A stretch of 64,000 nt of DNA from Trichostrongylus colubriformis (GCA_963978905.1 OZ022256.1:17767231-17831230); one strand, 5' to 3'; numbered from the stretch's first letter, positions 34,552 through 52,205 are shown. Translations and numbers: made by a program. The notes: a model not told the origin generated them from the sequence alone.

Positions 34552-34767
34552 GTGCCCGAACTGTACCGTGAAAAGGACGCGCAAACACTGAACACCTCCC
34601 CCATCCTTTCACCGAAAGTTGCTCATGAAAATGGACACCGTGCGCGAGTGATGATGTGCTTCCTCGTCGTTGTAGTGGTTTCTCTTGCACTTCTCCTCTT
34701 GCTTCTACATAGCATGCTTTTTCCAAACAAGCTTGATGTCGAAAGGGGCAATGAGAAAGTCTACTAA
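34552..34767 (+). CDS. possible small single-pass membrane protein, 71 codons
   Basis: The frame contains one strong hydrophobic stretch (MMCFLVVVVVSLALLLLLLH) followed by a basic tail. An acceptor-like ttttccag lies just upstream (34532-34539), so it could be an exon. It is not recognised and has no neighbour support; it may be chance. Confidence 0.2.
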   Translation: MPELYREKDAQTLNTSPILSPKVAHENGHRARVMMCFLVVVVVSLALLLLLLHSMLFPNKLDVERGNEKVY

Positions 34768-35519
34768 CAATGACGTGGAATTCGATCACTCCACGAGTAT
34801 GAGCATCGCATTCTACGGGGGATGAAAAGGCGGCGCGAGCAGGTACTGGTTTGTTCGACTCGTCTGTTTTACAACACTGGCGAGTAGAACCGAAAAAGGA
34901 TAGCGGATGGGCATTTCTTTCACTGCTTTTGTAAACTTTGTAAACACTTTTTTATTGATTAAAAAACACTACTTCTTGGTTTTATCTATGCCGTCCCTAC
35001 TGTGACCCCTGCCATGAGTTTTTAATGCTCTTATGTGGATAGAAAATCAGGGAATATGAGGTGGATGGCAAGTGGGTGTCGTAGGCACGATGAAGCAGCG
35101 TTATCCACAACTATACACTTGCAGTCTGCCTATTTGAGGGAAAGCTACACGCTATACCGTACGCCTTGAGAAGGAGCGTCCACACTCGTTGCACATGATC
35201 TCTGTTGACTTGTTCCAAGACCCGCATGTATTGAGTTCATGATAGGAGTGTGAAGGCCATCAAATCAATCGTTCAAATGATCTAGGATTATCACATTGCT
35301 CTGCGGTGCTTAATATGTTTATATGACGGATAAAGTCAAGAAACCGCTAAGCTTATGCTGAGATCAATACTCAAGGACATGAAGGGAAACGAAAGATCAC
35401 ATTATCTTTGTAGTGTTGTACCCTGATAATCTTTCATTCGACTCACGACAGGGAAATATCCGCTGTGATAATGGCGACACGAGACTACTGGCGATTAGGA
35501 ACCGGCCGGTACCCATTCT
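34768..35519. other. no gene recognised
   Basis: Intergenic DNA between the LINE region and the foldback at 35520. No long frames or repeats were noticed. Confidence 0.45.
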
Positions 35520-36490
35520 TTAGGCCGCGTTCACACTTTGCGTACCGACGCCGGCACCGCGGTGACGGCGTCAACATCATGGGCCCGCCACCGACCACGG
35601 CAGCATTCTGGTGACGCGCTCCGTTTGTAAAGCGCTCGAACCAACCACACTAGAGTATGATGATCGTGACGAGAGTCACGAATCCAAAATCGAATATTAA
35701 CATAGTTTCCCACTATGCCATGCAGGGTGCATGTCGTTTGGCGCGGTTCCTTGCAGCTAATTTGCCAATGGGGCTCATGGGCCGTTGCTGCCACTCTAAC
35801 GCCGACCATTCGACGCATCTTCTGCGACGTATTACTCGGTCACATCACCGAACTGTCGGATGTTCGTAGTTGATAATTGCCGTACAAAAGAAAGAGTTAA
35901 TCAAGAACTGCAAATTACGGACTTCCTCAAACCTCATTTTATCACGCTGGCGAACTAAGATTGGATTCTGACAACTCTTCCCTTTTCGGCTTTCTTCCGT
36001 GTCCATACTTTTTCAACAATGGGAAACACTGCTTGTTTACTGCGGGGTACTTGTATTACGATCGTTCACATGTTGTGGTACCAGCTTCCTCTCGTTAGTT
36101 TGCAGTGCTTCTTTAGTAAGGTCCTTTATGTGGTATCTAAATCACTCACTCAACACTACGCAAATCTGAGGGTTCGGTGCTGTGGACGAGTTGCCCGACG
36201 CAGAAGATGCGTCGAATGGTCGGTGTTGGGATGGCAACTACAGCCCATGGGCCCCATTGGCAAATTAGCTGCAAGGGGCCTCGCCAAACGACCATCTCCC
36301 TTCCATGCATAGTTTAGCATGACACCAAGATTCGAATTCGTGGCTCTCGCAGCGATCACCATACTGTAGCATGGTTGGGAAGAGCGTTCCACAAATTGAG
36401 CCTGTTACCAGAGTGCCACCATGGTCGGTGGCAGGCACATGATTTTGACGCCGTCGCTGCGGGTGTTGGAGCGCATAGTATGGGCACGGC
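35520..36490. repeat. large foldback element (about 970 bp)
   Basis: Left arm about 35520-35870, right arm about 36150-36490, inverted with moderate divergence. Shared blocks are gcagctaatttgccaatggg, ccattcgacgcatcttctgc and the GC-rich outer stretch with gacggcgtcaa / ttgacgccgtc-type sequence. The centre of about 280 bp has no known gene. A more eroded relative is at 19740-20235. Confidence 0.75.
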
Positions 36491-36960
36491 CTTATGGGAT
36501 CTGGTAACGTGAAAACTGTTGTTCAGCCATGAAACCGTCAGTCTTTCATGATTTCGACAAGGAAAACGTGCTTCCAAACAACGCATTCAATTTTGAAGGA
36601 AACAAAACAAGCGAAAAACTGAAGGACAGAAACAATCATAACAAGAAGATGTAACAAGTGAACGTACGACATACTAAAACACACACTAACAACATATCTA
36701 CGACTTACTAACAGGCACGCAGGGGAATTACAACCAATTTGAAAAATTATATAAACTCTCAATCTCAGCATCATACAAAAAAAGACGTAATGCTCACATG
36801 GCCAACAGTGGGGTCTCTGGTTGCCAGATTGGAATACCTTGAAACAGCAGATAGTTCAGATCCCTTTTACGGACACGAGGCAGGTAACAATGCGTACATG
36901 AAGATAACAAAAACGGATTTAACACAGTATGCTAGCGAATGACAATAATTTATGTATTCA

Positions 36961-43013
<6,053 letters not shown>

Positions 43014-43024
43014 CTGAATAATAA
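43014..43024 (-). promoter_or_regulatory. splice acceptor directly at the helicase start codon
   Basis: On the minus strand ttattattcag is followed immediately by the ATG. Either a spliced leader is joined here, as is common in nematodes, or an upstream 5'-UTR exon exists; trans-splicing is the simpler reading. Confidence 0.6.
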
Positions 43025-43709
43025 CCGTGCACCATCATATGATCAAAAGTCTGAACAAAACACCAGACTGCTTCTCGAATGAATGAGCAGAACAGCAAAA
43101 CGATGCCTTCATAAAAACGATTAGTGTGTCAACTAAAGTGTTAGCGGGGTCGCAATTGCGTACAGCACACTATAATAACCTTTCCGCCTATTTTATTCAG
43201 CTCAAAACGCTCATTCAGTGTCTACGAATGCGGAATTAGTTTTTTTTCAGTATGTTGGGTATAAATGGCTGTGATGCTGCATACCAAGTGCTGGTGAGGG
43301 GGATTGGGGAGGGAAGACGGTTCAGTTCCGATGGTATTATTGTCTAGGCTTTTCGATCAATCCTTAATTGCACACAGATGAAAATCTCTTCTTCCTCAAC
43401 AAAGGCTTACGTAGAAAGACACACTCAGGTGTGCAAACTGATTGCGATATGGTTTTAGGTGAGAAACGAGGATGCGAAGATGAGTGGCGCCCACCAATCA
43501 TAGCACAGTAAATAGAGGAACATTATGGTGTTTTACGATTTATTTTTGATAATCCTGTTCCAGCATTTTCTTCAAAGAAATTTGCTACGCAATACAACCC
43601 GTGGTGTATTGCGCAGCAAATCTCTTTGAATAAAATGGTGAGGTTTTCAAATAGTGTATTCTGTAAACTTCAACAACAATCGTTTTACATCTATTATTCT
43701 TCACTTAAC
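43025..43709. other. upstream flank of the helicase gene
   Basis: No gene recognised. A 67-bp hairpin lies at 43571-43637. Confidence 0.45.
43571..43637. repeat. 67-bp hairpin
   Basis: ttcaaagaaatttgctacgc and its near inverse gcgcagcaaatctctttgaa flank a short centre containing acaacccgtggtgt. It could be a tiny MITE; no TA duplication is clear. Confidence 0.7.
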
Positions 43710-45042
43710 GGAAGGCCCATCAGGTCATAGTGAGCTTTCTCAGAACGGTTTTTTGCACTTTATAGGGTCACATACATGAAGCAAAAAACCGGTCTCAAAT
43801 TTGGCTAAATGGTTTTGGGGGGCCCAGAAATTAGTTGATGGTTCGGTCCCCACTGAGGACAAATTTTTGCATTTTTCTAGTTTTCATCCATTTGTGCTCA
43901 TGTAAGACCATACGTGCAAAATATGTGCAAAATCAATTTTTATTCTACCAGGGAACCTTTATCTCCAGTATTTTTGCGTACTAAGCGAATGATTGGTTTG
44001 GACCTGCCAACGCTCATAACAGGGGAACTAGGCGTTTTCCCGCAAAGTACGTGTGATATTCATGCTCAGGGGTCGAACTACCCTAGATGACAAGTTTTCA
44101 GCCTAATCGGTTTTGGACCCAAACTCGGAAAATTGGACGACCAATAGTACTGCTACTGCCATAGTAAAGAACACTTAACGAAAGGAGCTCGCCCGATATA
44201 AGGTAATATTTGTTATCTTTTGCCTTCGCATGGTGCTGCTATGTGCAGTTAACTTGGAATGCGTTGTTTCTGCACATGCTCGATTGCATTTAATCAAGGC
44301 TGTAAGTTGTTCGTCTGTACAAGTAGAGCAGTGACCGTGTGCCCATGTTCACCCCACTGTCTCGTGTTTGGGTCAAAATCTCAATTTGGATAGTATTTTG
44401 TATATCGGGCTAGTCGAGTCTCTGGAGCACGAATATCTTACTAGTTTCTCAGGAAAACGCTTGGCACGCGTACTAGGGGCGCCGAAGGGTCCAAACACTT
44501 TAACCACTGAAAGCTTGCAAATGAGGTCACTTTCGTGCACCAGCGACGAAAATTGCAGCCATTTTGCATGTGCGCAAATAGTATAGCGCTGCACAAAGAA
44601 AATTAAGAAAATGCAAAAGCGAGAACGTTGAGAGGACTTGAACGACAAACACCCCCACCACCGTGCCAATGCCAACCTATCCCACTATCCATTCGGCCAA
44701 CCAACCACTGCAAGCACGCTAACCTGTGCATCCGCTATCAGCTTTCTTTGCTTCGTTTAGCAGTTACCATAAGTGATTCTACATTTTTGAACGAGATCGC
44801 AGTGGTTTCGGCGTAGGTGAGAAGACAGTCTTCTGATATGCATATACTGAACGCCGCAGCTGGAAAGCATTGCAGCAAACTGGTCAAAATTGTTTCTTTT
44901 TGAGCAACTTTTGTCACTCGTTTTCTGGGCCCCTAAAAACCATTTAGCCGAATTTGAGACCGGTTTTTTGCTTCATGTATGTGACCCTATAAAATACAAA
45001 AAACCGTTTTGAAAAAGCTCACCATGACCTGATGGGCCTTCC
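43710..45042. mobile_element. TIR element of about 1.3 kb with 120-bp inverted ends (element K)
   Basis: 43710-43835 and 44925-45042 are inverted copies (ggaaggcccatcaggtcat left, atgacctgatgggccttcc right; inside, cacatacatgaagcaaaaaa and gaccggt are shared). No transposase was recognised. The interior carries a copy of a short module (44050-44140) also found at 51845 and 52130. Confidence 0.8.
44050..44140 (+). repeat. module L, copy 1
   Basis: The order attcatgctcaggggtcgaa, a ctaccc block, agttttcagcctaatcggtt and aactcggaaaattgg is shared with 51845-51930 (+) and 52130-52205 (-). The copies are diverged but clearly collinear. No frame is conserved. Confidence 0.6.
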
Positions 45043-45207
45043 TTGTTAGATCCATACAACTCTTTGGGCGGGCATATCTTATCCCTTCCATAGAGTCCCC
45101 TGCGGTGCATCTTCTTGCATTTTCTTCTCTTCTAATGGTGCACCTCTTGCGACTGCTGCCTCATCTTGCGGACTTCGTGAAGATCCTTTCCGGTACTACT
45201 TTTGGGC
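45043..45207. other. between element K and the two-exon fragment
   Basis: No separate feature. On the minus strand it would be the 3' untranslated sequence of the fragment at 45208-45467. Confidence 0.4.
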
Positions 45208-45467
45208 TCACTGAGCTTCTTTTTCTGAAAAATCGGTATGGAAGCATGCTGTTCATTAAGAAATGAAGTCTTTCACTGGAACTTACCGGAAAAAGCACCA
45301 CCTTTTGCATGTGAGGTTACCCCAACTATCATCTGTGGACGTGGAGGAAGTTCGCTAGTAGTCAGTTCCGGAGTAACACTAGTAGCTAACTTGATGTTTT
45401 CTCGAATTATTCAGTTGACATCGACTCTTGCGAACGCCCTGGCCTCGACTTCATATGCTGCATGTGC
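45208..45467 (-). pseudogene. two-exon fragment of an unidentified host gene
   Basis: On the minus strand an acceptor (aatgttcag) opens a 181-nt exon (45467-45287). It reads AHAAYEVEARAFARVDVN, an in-frame TGA at 45413-45411, then IIRENIKLATSVTPELTTSE and further through PPRPQMIVGVTSHAKGGAFS. A good donor (gtaagt) follows. After a 62-bp intron ending in tttttcag, the last exon adds EKEAQ and a stop at 45208. Composition and splice sites look like a real gene end. The internal stop and the retroelements just upstream suggest a pseudogene. I do not recognise the family. Confidence 0.45.
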
Positions 45468-45479
45468 CTGAACATTGGT

Positions 45480-47806
45480 GCTTTCAAGGAAAAAAGTAAT
45501 GCTAAAATTTGAAAAACTTCTTTCAAAGGAAACGGTGCAATTTCAAAAGAAATCCTCTTGGAATATTCTTCCAAGTATTTGAAAGTTTTATCGTCGTTGT
45601 GACACTCTTCTTCCGATATTCCCAGCCCTTCAAGCTCGAACATGTTGCGTAGCATTTTTTGTTCGCTGGGCTCGCTTAAAGAATTCATACTGTGGTGACA
45701 TTTATCAGAGATATTCTGCATTTATCAGTCCCTTATCGTATACAGTAGGGCCAAATATTGTTCTTACTATATGCAATCCAGGAGTTTTGAGCATGTGGTT
45801 TGGACCCGGTACCAGCTCATGATAGTAATCGAGACCCACAAGGACATGGGTAGTTTGAGGTTCTCTTCTGAGCTTTGAATTGGCTAGACAGATATGATTC
45901 TCTTTTAGAAAGACAATATCTGTGTTTGTGAGTTTTACACCACGGAAATTATTCGTGGAGATAGGTTTTGTCTGAATTTTAGTTCGATTTCTTCGCCATA
46001 TGCAGTACTTGTTTTTGTCGTTACTACGTGGCTTCTGAAGTTCTCTACGTGACCCCCAATACCAGAAATGGTACAGATTTCCGTCGTGCTTTTTGGAAGG
46101 CCGAATTGTTGCGCTACCTTTTCCTCTATGACGGTTTTTTGGGCTCCAGACTCAAAGAAAAACAGTACTTTTTCGTACTACTGTTTGTTGTGGTTCCATA
46201 GATCTCCTTCAGCAGTCATCAAAACTAGCTGATAGGTACCTTGGTGCTCTCCACTAATTTGAGGTGACTCGCGGTCTACTCGTATGGGTATTGTTGGTAA
46301 AGTTTCTCCGGTTGTTGAGGTCGTTAGAAGACCCTACACCATCGTTAATCCTTTGGTGGCGCTGGGGTATGGATGATAGTTGTGCTCTAGTGTTCCCCTG
46401 ATCGAAACGTCGAGCAATTTCCTCCCTGCTATACCTAGAGTTGGACGTAATGCTTCGCCGCATCGAATGCAGTCTGCCTTCTGGCAGTCGAAACTATTAT
46501 GTTTCGCTGAGAAGCATTCCAGCAGCGGTTTCCGCCTTTCATTGTTTAACGACGACTGCTGGGGTCTGTGACCGTTCGGCACTGATTTTGCCTGTGCCAA
46601 AATATATAAACCTCGTTGGGAATGGGGCGCGTATTATGCCGATGGTTTGCGAAGCTCACTTTATTAGTGGCTCGTAGCCTGGTCTGCGCTCAGCGTGACC
46701 GAGCCTATTTTCTACATAGTACTTGGCTCCTTTTTAAGATGATCCAGGAGATAGTCATCGCCTGACTCGCTATGAGTACCAGCTTGACGAATTCCCGTGG
46801 GAACTTGGCTATGATGGTCTCGCACCATATTGGGTCGCAAGTTTTCCGTACATCGCATCCTGCGGAAACCATTTGGTTCACGAGGACTTGAATCTTACGA
46901 AAGTGATCGAGCAACTTTGTGCTTGATCTTTAGCTGGGCAAGTGCGGCTTAACTTTGTATGATATGAGACCTATTAGCGCTATGATCGCAATAAGTCTCC
47001 AGGAGAGTTTCTATCATCCAGTCGTAGTTTTCAGGTAAGGCTTGGATCCCCTGTATGACCACTTTTGCCCTTCCTTCAAGACACTCACTCAAAAGAATGA
47101 GTTTTTCGATGGCTTCGAGTTCATCGCACTCATGCACGAGGGTTTTATAAGTGGCCCCAAAGTTCAGTGAATTTCCCAGCCTTCCCGTAGAGTTTGGGTA
47201 GAGAGGCTTGGGGTGGCTTATTCGAGCGAGTACCTTTTGAGGTCTTGTACATTCTGTGCTCCCAGTAACCGTGGCTCAGCTCGAAGTATCGGTAGTGACC
47301 GCTTGCGGGCTATTTCGGCTCCAAATCCTCGTACGGACTTAGTAGCGACCCACAGTCCTCCGTTTCAAGTGCGAGCGCTCTTTGGGCCCTCTGGGTTATG
47401 TATCACAGTTTGACGTCCATTCTGTCGCGGGCGCATGTTGCCTCATCTAAGCGGGCACTGAGCATGAAGTCGAGCTCGTCGGCTTCATGCTTCATGCATC
47501 GGCCATTACTGGGTGGTAGTTTGACACTTCTTCTAGTATTATGTCCTTTCTGTCGTACTTACTCTTGCAGGCTCTATATTCCTCCCTCACTTCCTCATGG
47601 AGTTTGCGAGGGTTTTCCCTTCCCTCTTTTATTTGCCTTATGCTACTTTTGAGCTGCGCGATTGCGGACCTACATTTTTCGTAGGTTTCCTCGTTGGGTA
47701 TTGGGTAGTCTGCTTTGACCGTGTACTCCTTGTAACGCGCGATAAAGTTTTTAAGAGTATTAGCGCTGGAGACAATTGGTTTTTTTTTGTGGAAATAGAG
47801 GGACAT
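45480..47806 (-). pseudogene. BEL/Pao-type retroelement: Gag and protease region, broken
   Basis: Minus-strand pieces lie in order. An N-terminal Gag segment (47806-47492) comes first. Next is a DUF1759-like Gag core (KLILLSECLEGRAKVVIQGI, about 46950-47140), then a further Gag segment (46705-46914). A Cys/His-rich zinc-knuckle remnant (CFSAKHNSFDCQKADCIRC, about 46490-46550) follows, then a DUF1758-like aspartic protease (about 45950-46200), then the linker before the missing reverse transcriptase (45480-45721). The protease active site reads FESGA where an Asp is required, and frames shift between pieces, so the element is dead. No reverse transcriptase follows downstream. Confidence 0.75.
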
Positions 47807-48251
47807 TTTTTATGGTTTGATTTAAATAAGTATTAGTAAAATCAATGAGAGTAGTAATAAATTCGATGAGTAGATTTATATACATAGAATCACGTTCGAT
47901 TCTAGAATATTAGAACTCAAATGAAATCTGTTCAAATGAAGCAAAGTTATTTAAACGGTGAATCAAGCGAGTGACAATGAGCTTGTGAGGTTGCGATAAG
48001 TTCGGAAGTTTGGACTGATACACTGAGATAAGTGAATAGGGAACAGATATTTGGCTGGTTTAGGCCGATGTACCAAAATTGTGGCGGTTCAGTGGATTTT
48101 ATTATGAGTTGATGCGAGGAGTAAGAAGAGTGAGATAATAATGTGTTTATAAAGTAAATGTAGAGCAGAATTCAACGTCTTGCTTGAGACGTTGATCGCT
48201 GGAAGAGTGCGGACCATTTCATCTATGGCTCCGCTTGACCCCGTATCACTT

Positions 48252-48265
48252 GGGTAGGGGACGCC
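48252..48265 (-). other. candidate primer-binding site
   Basis: On the minus strand tggcgtccccta begins with TGG, just downstream of the LTR-like block and upstream of the BEL-type Gag. That is where a tRNA primer site is expected. The tRNA was not identified. Confidence 0.35.
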
Positions 48266-48269
48266 ATTA

Positions 48270-48690
48270 TACAGGGGGTGCGAAAAAAAAATTTTTGTCC
48301 TCCGCTTTCAACCCCACATTAGTCGAACTTCGGCAAATTCCGACCTGTGGGATACTTGTCTCGTTGAAATTGGTCTCGGTTGCGAGAACGGACTCCAATA
48401 CAGAAGAGATTACACGATTCAATCTAACCTTTATTACTAGGTCCGCACAAACAAAACAATGAACGCACAACGAATATCAAGGCAAAATAAAAGGGGGAGA
48501 AAAATGGATTTTCGGCAGAGGGGAGTGGGCCAGGCGCCTCGTCGAATCGAATTCTGCTAAACCCTGGAAAAGACTCACCCTTTTGATATGGTATTCCCGC
48601 GAGATCGTCTGAGTCCGCGCCTTAATGTGCCCGGCGCTTGACCGGTAGGCCGCCTTTGACCAACACGCCCACCCTCGGGATGACATCGTC
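48270..48690 (-). repeat. single LTR-like block between the two retroelement halves
   Basis: On the minus strand it follows the Gypsy-type region and precedes the candidate primer site and the BEL-type Gag. It contains AATAAA (48435-48430). It might begin near tgttggtcaaaggcgg (about 48645). No second copy exists in the window, so LTR status cannot be confirmed by comparison. Confidence 0.35.
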
Positions 48691-48697
48691 CTCGATG

Positions 48698-49765
48698 TTA
48701 CGCGGCTTTCCTCCTTGCCGCCTCATATAAATACCTAGATACATCGGCCCCTACGTAGTTACTAAAAAACTGTCCACTAGCTTCAGGTGCACCTGCCTCA
48801 ATAAATAATTTTCTATCAAGTATTTTACAACTAGATGTCACAAAAACTTTACTGTCATCATCTGTTCTTATCAATGTGCTGTCTGAAGCACTTCCCTGAA
48901 CTGCTCGCCATGTTACGATATTTTTTTCATTCACGGGTGGCCCTAAAGTCACAATTTTTCCTCCGCTAGTCATATGGCTTTTGCAATCCTTAGCAGCCTC
49001 TTCATCTTATCTTCGTCTATTTCCGACTCAATCGGTCACACTATTACCCATGTACGAAAAATCGACCATCCATTGAGGATTTCCAGCAGTCGACCGAACG
49101 AAACGGCCATTTTCACCACAATTTCTCCTCTTTGGCCGTCTTTTTCCAATGCCAGTGCTCCTTTCCCGGCTACAAATCAGATTCCTTCCCCGGCTACAAA
49201 CCAGATAGGGCCATCCTTCTGGGGTCGCGAGCGAAACGCATCCTCCTTTAACTCTCGCCGGACCGCTCTCAGTGCTTCATCGTACGACTTGTCGAAATAA
49301 TATCCCTGTATCGCTGCGTGTTGGACGATTTTTTCCGTATTCATGATGAAATCCGTCCAGTCAATGCATTTATTATAAGCCATTTTCAAAACATACTTGA
49401 GCGCTTCTGCGTCGTAACATATAGCTCCTTCTCGGTGCATTCCTATTTTTTCTCCCTCGTGGATGTCCGCTCTTCTGAAAATGCTGGTTGCAAGCCAAGC
49501 GTCCCATAGCGTCGTTATTAGTTCCTTGGCTACTGCTCCGGGAAAACTCGTACTTCCAATTTCCTTCAACGTGCTGCCTTCAGTCGTCTCCGCACAAAAA
49601 CAATAGATGCACTTTCTCCAACGGGCTTAACAGCACAGCGCCACTGAAATGCGAAACTTTATTGCAACGAACATCCACTTTTGCTGGTTTTCTACCTCGT
49701 TTCCCTCTCCTTGTTCTTGTGTCGATAGGTTCATCGGATATACAATTCGGCACCACTCTTAACAT
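48698..49765 (-). pseudogene. extra open frames downstream of the Gypsy integrase
   Basis: Frames at 49765-49580, 49569-49177 and 48973-48698 continue on the minus strand after the integrase. The middle one (131 codons, with YVLKMAYNKCIDWTDFIMNT) and the last (IVTWRAVQGSASDSTLIRTD) resemble no domain I know. They could be a C-terminal extension of Pol or an accessory ORF of the element. Several interruptions make it inactive. Confidence 0.45.
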
Positions 49766-49824
49766 GTCGAATTGTACTCTAATGGGTCTTCGTTTTCTCC
49801 TATCCTGCTAACTAGAGCTGAATT

Positions 49825-51385
49825 TTAGCTCGTTTCGAGCACCCTGTATGGCCCCGACCACTCTGATATGAGTTTTTGATGCGAATTTAGAGCCCTCTCG
49901 CTGGGACTTGGTCTCCTACCTTTGCGTGCTTTTCCACATCCACCTTTTTTTCTCCTGTCATACTCTAACTTCATCTGATCCCTCACGCGCTTATTATATT
50001 CCCTGACTCTATCGTGAGATTCAGCCACTGCCTGAAGTAGCTGGGACTCGTAATCCTCAATCATACCCTATATATATATTTTTATATATTGCATACCAAC
50101 TTACGCCACCATTCGGCACAATACATGATGGAAAACTCGGATCCATCCCGTGCAGCACAAAATATGGACTTTCACTTGTTGCGCGGTGTGGCGTCATATT
50201 ATGCGCCATAAGAGAGAAAGGCAATCTTACATCCCGTTCCATAAGTGTTACAGTGCTTCGACGAAGCATCGCTACTATCGTACCATTCAGCCTGTCCGTC
50301 AGCCCATTCTCCCTTGGGTTGTACCCCTCTCCGTCAGCCCATTCTTCCTTGGCTTTTGTGATGTGCTCAATTTTCGTAATTTTAGTGAGTTCCTTCATCA
50401 CACTATTCACGAACTCTCCCCTTTATCGGACGAAATCTTCTTCGGCCAACGGCAATCTTCCGCGATCCATCGCAGGAACAGCACTTTAGCCACAGTTTCC
50501 GCCGATTTGTCCGCTACTGGATAGGCTGCGGCAAACTTTGAGAAGTGATCAATTACTGTCACAGCCTACCTGTTAGCGCTAGTCGTTAGGCCTAATTCCA
50601 GGATGTCTACACCTACAACCTCGTATGGTTTTGACGTAACTATAGGTTTCAGTGGCGGTACCATCATCGACCTAGTATTGTGCACAAAGCAACGCTGGTA
50701 TTCGCGAGTCCATTTTCTAATATCTTGCAACATGTTACGCCAAAGGTCTTCCTTTTTGAGTCTATTGTACAGCTTGTACGCACTGAAGTACCCTGCAAAT
50801 GTACCGAAATGTGCTTCTCAGAAAATACTTCTTCTCACACCCTTAGATACAACGAACACTAGCTTCCCGACACTGCGGTACTTCAGTTCACCGTCCTCCA
50901 TCAAAAAGTCAGCGATCCGCACGGAATCTCTTGATCCCGTCCATGTCTTATTGTTAGCGCCGTCTACGATTCCTTCATTAACGGCCCTGATTGCATCAGC
51001 AAATTCGGGGTCTTCTTTCAGCTCACCCATCCACTTCGTCTCCTCTTGGATCTGCAGAGTGCTTCACTGCTTCACCAATTCCACTAAGAGAAGTCCTACA
51101 TAACCACTGTGTTGGCTCTCGACTTAGAGCATCAGCGACTACATTCGTCTTACCTTTAACATACTTTATCTCAACTTTATACCTGTGTATCTCCGAAGAC
51201 CACCTAAGCACACGGGCAGACGCGTTACTTCGCTTAAACAGCGTCGTTGGAGGTTTGTGGTCTGTCAGCACGACCGTTGGCAGCCCATATGTAAACATGT
51301 GAAACCGGCGAATGGCGAAAATCACTGCTACTGCTTCCAAATCCGTACGTGGTAGCGTCTTTCGCCCTTACTTACAGGAAAGGCT
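49825..51385 (-). pseudogene. Ty3/Gypsy-type Pol: RNase H and integrase, broken
   Basis: On the minus strand the RNase H end is clear (LEAVAVIFAIRRF, TDHKPP, VEIKYVKGKTNVVADALSR; 51023-51370). An integrase follows. Its zinc region is eroded (KEDLWRNMLQDIRKW, then CFVH). The core has VGVDILELG with the first Asp, SSDKGEFVNSV with the second, and NGLTDRLNGTI where the catalytic Glu is replaced by Asp. A C-terminal EWSGPYRVLE block follows (49825-50064). The reverse transcriptase is missing: similarity ends at about 51385, where an unrelated repeat begins. Multiple stops and shifts are present. Confidence 0.85.
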
Positions 51386-51397
51386 CCCGGGTCACCG

Positions 51398-51515
51398 TGG
51401 CCATTCAGGATGAGTTGTTTATCTTCCTATATAGTTTCAAACGGGGATCTCAAATCTGCCGTCTAAATGTGCCAAACGATTCCAGGAAGAATGTTACGGA
51501 CGCCTGAAAGATACG
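51398..51515 (+). repeat. module M, copy 1
   Basis: Matches 52305-52425 in the same orientation: ggccattcaggat / gaccattcaagat, ggggatctcaaatctgcc / gtggatctcaaatctgcc, and caaacgattc / taaacgattc. It marks the point where the Gypsy fragment ends. Confidence 0.7.
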
Positions 51516-51711
51516 GCGCAAGCGGAGGTGCTGGTCATATATGACTCGAGAAAATACGCTGTCAGAGCTTGTATGAAGGAGCCGGTAGGGTGTCGGGCTA
51601 CAAATTGGGGCGTGGGAGTTCGAATATTTGATGCATCTGCTAGTCTTGCTTTTGCCTTGAGTGTTTGCTGAACGTTTGCAAAACGCTTTTACGCTTCATT
51701 AAAGCATCCCG

Positions 51712-51727
51712 CCCCCCCCCCCCCCCC
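51712..51727. repeat. poly-C tract, 16 bases
   Basis: Uninterrupted run of 16 C between the two copies of module M. Confidence 0.95.
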
Positions 51728-51844
51728 ACACTGATGAGTAATATGGGAAGATTGGTTTTTTTGGACATTTGCACATTCCAGCCATCTTTTTTACCCTATT
51801 ATTCTGCGATTGTAAGGAATTTGGCGTTATTGCGTAAAACGACT

Positions 51845-51930
51845 ATGATTCTCTTGCTCAGGGGCTCTAGTTACCCCTCTTTGCAAATTTTTAGCCAAAT
51901 CGAGTTTTTAGCCCAACTTCGGAAAATCGG
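51845..51930 (+). repeat. module L, copy 2
   Basis: attctcttgctcaggggctc, ttagccaaatcgagttttta and acttcggaaaatcgg align with copy 1 at 44050. Confidence 0.6.
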
Positions 51931-52129
51931 GGTGCTGAGGGTATAAGTAGTAGTTTTTAATTTTTTTCTACAAAAAATCGTGCAACCTAAACAAGGATGA
52001 CCTAGACATATCTATTACAGATGCTCATGTCAAAAATATACATAACAGGCGTCAAATAAGAGCATTTTCTCGGCAAGAGTCAACGACTTTTCCTTTGTTG
52101 AATGGGCCAGCCAATAGCTCATGAATTTT

Positions 52130-52205
52130 TCCGAACTTCGGTCAAATTCTCGAATTGGCTGAAAACCTGTACAGTGGGGTAGTTTGGACCCCTAAAAACG
52201 AAAAT
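52130..52205 (-). repeat. module L, copy 3
   Basis: On the minus strand aggggtccaaactacccc, caggttttcagccaattcg and ccgaagttcg align with copies 1 and 2. Confidence 0.6.
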
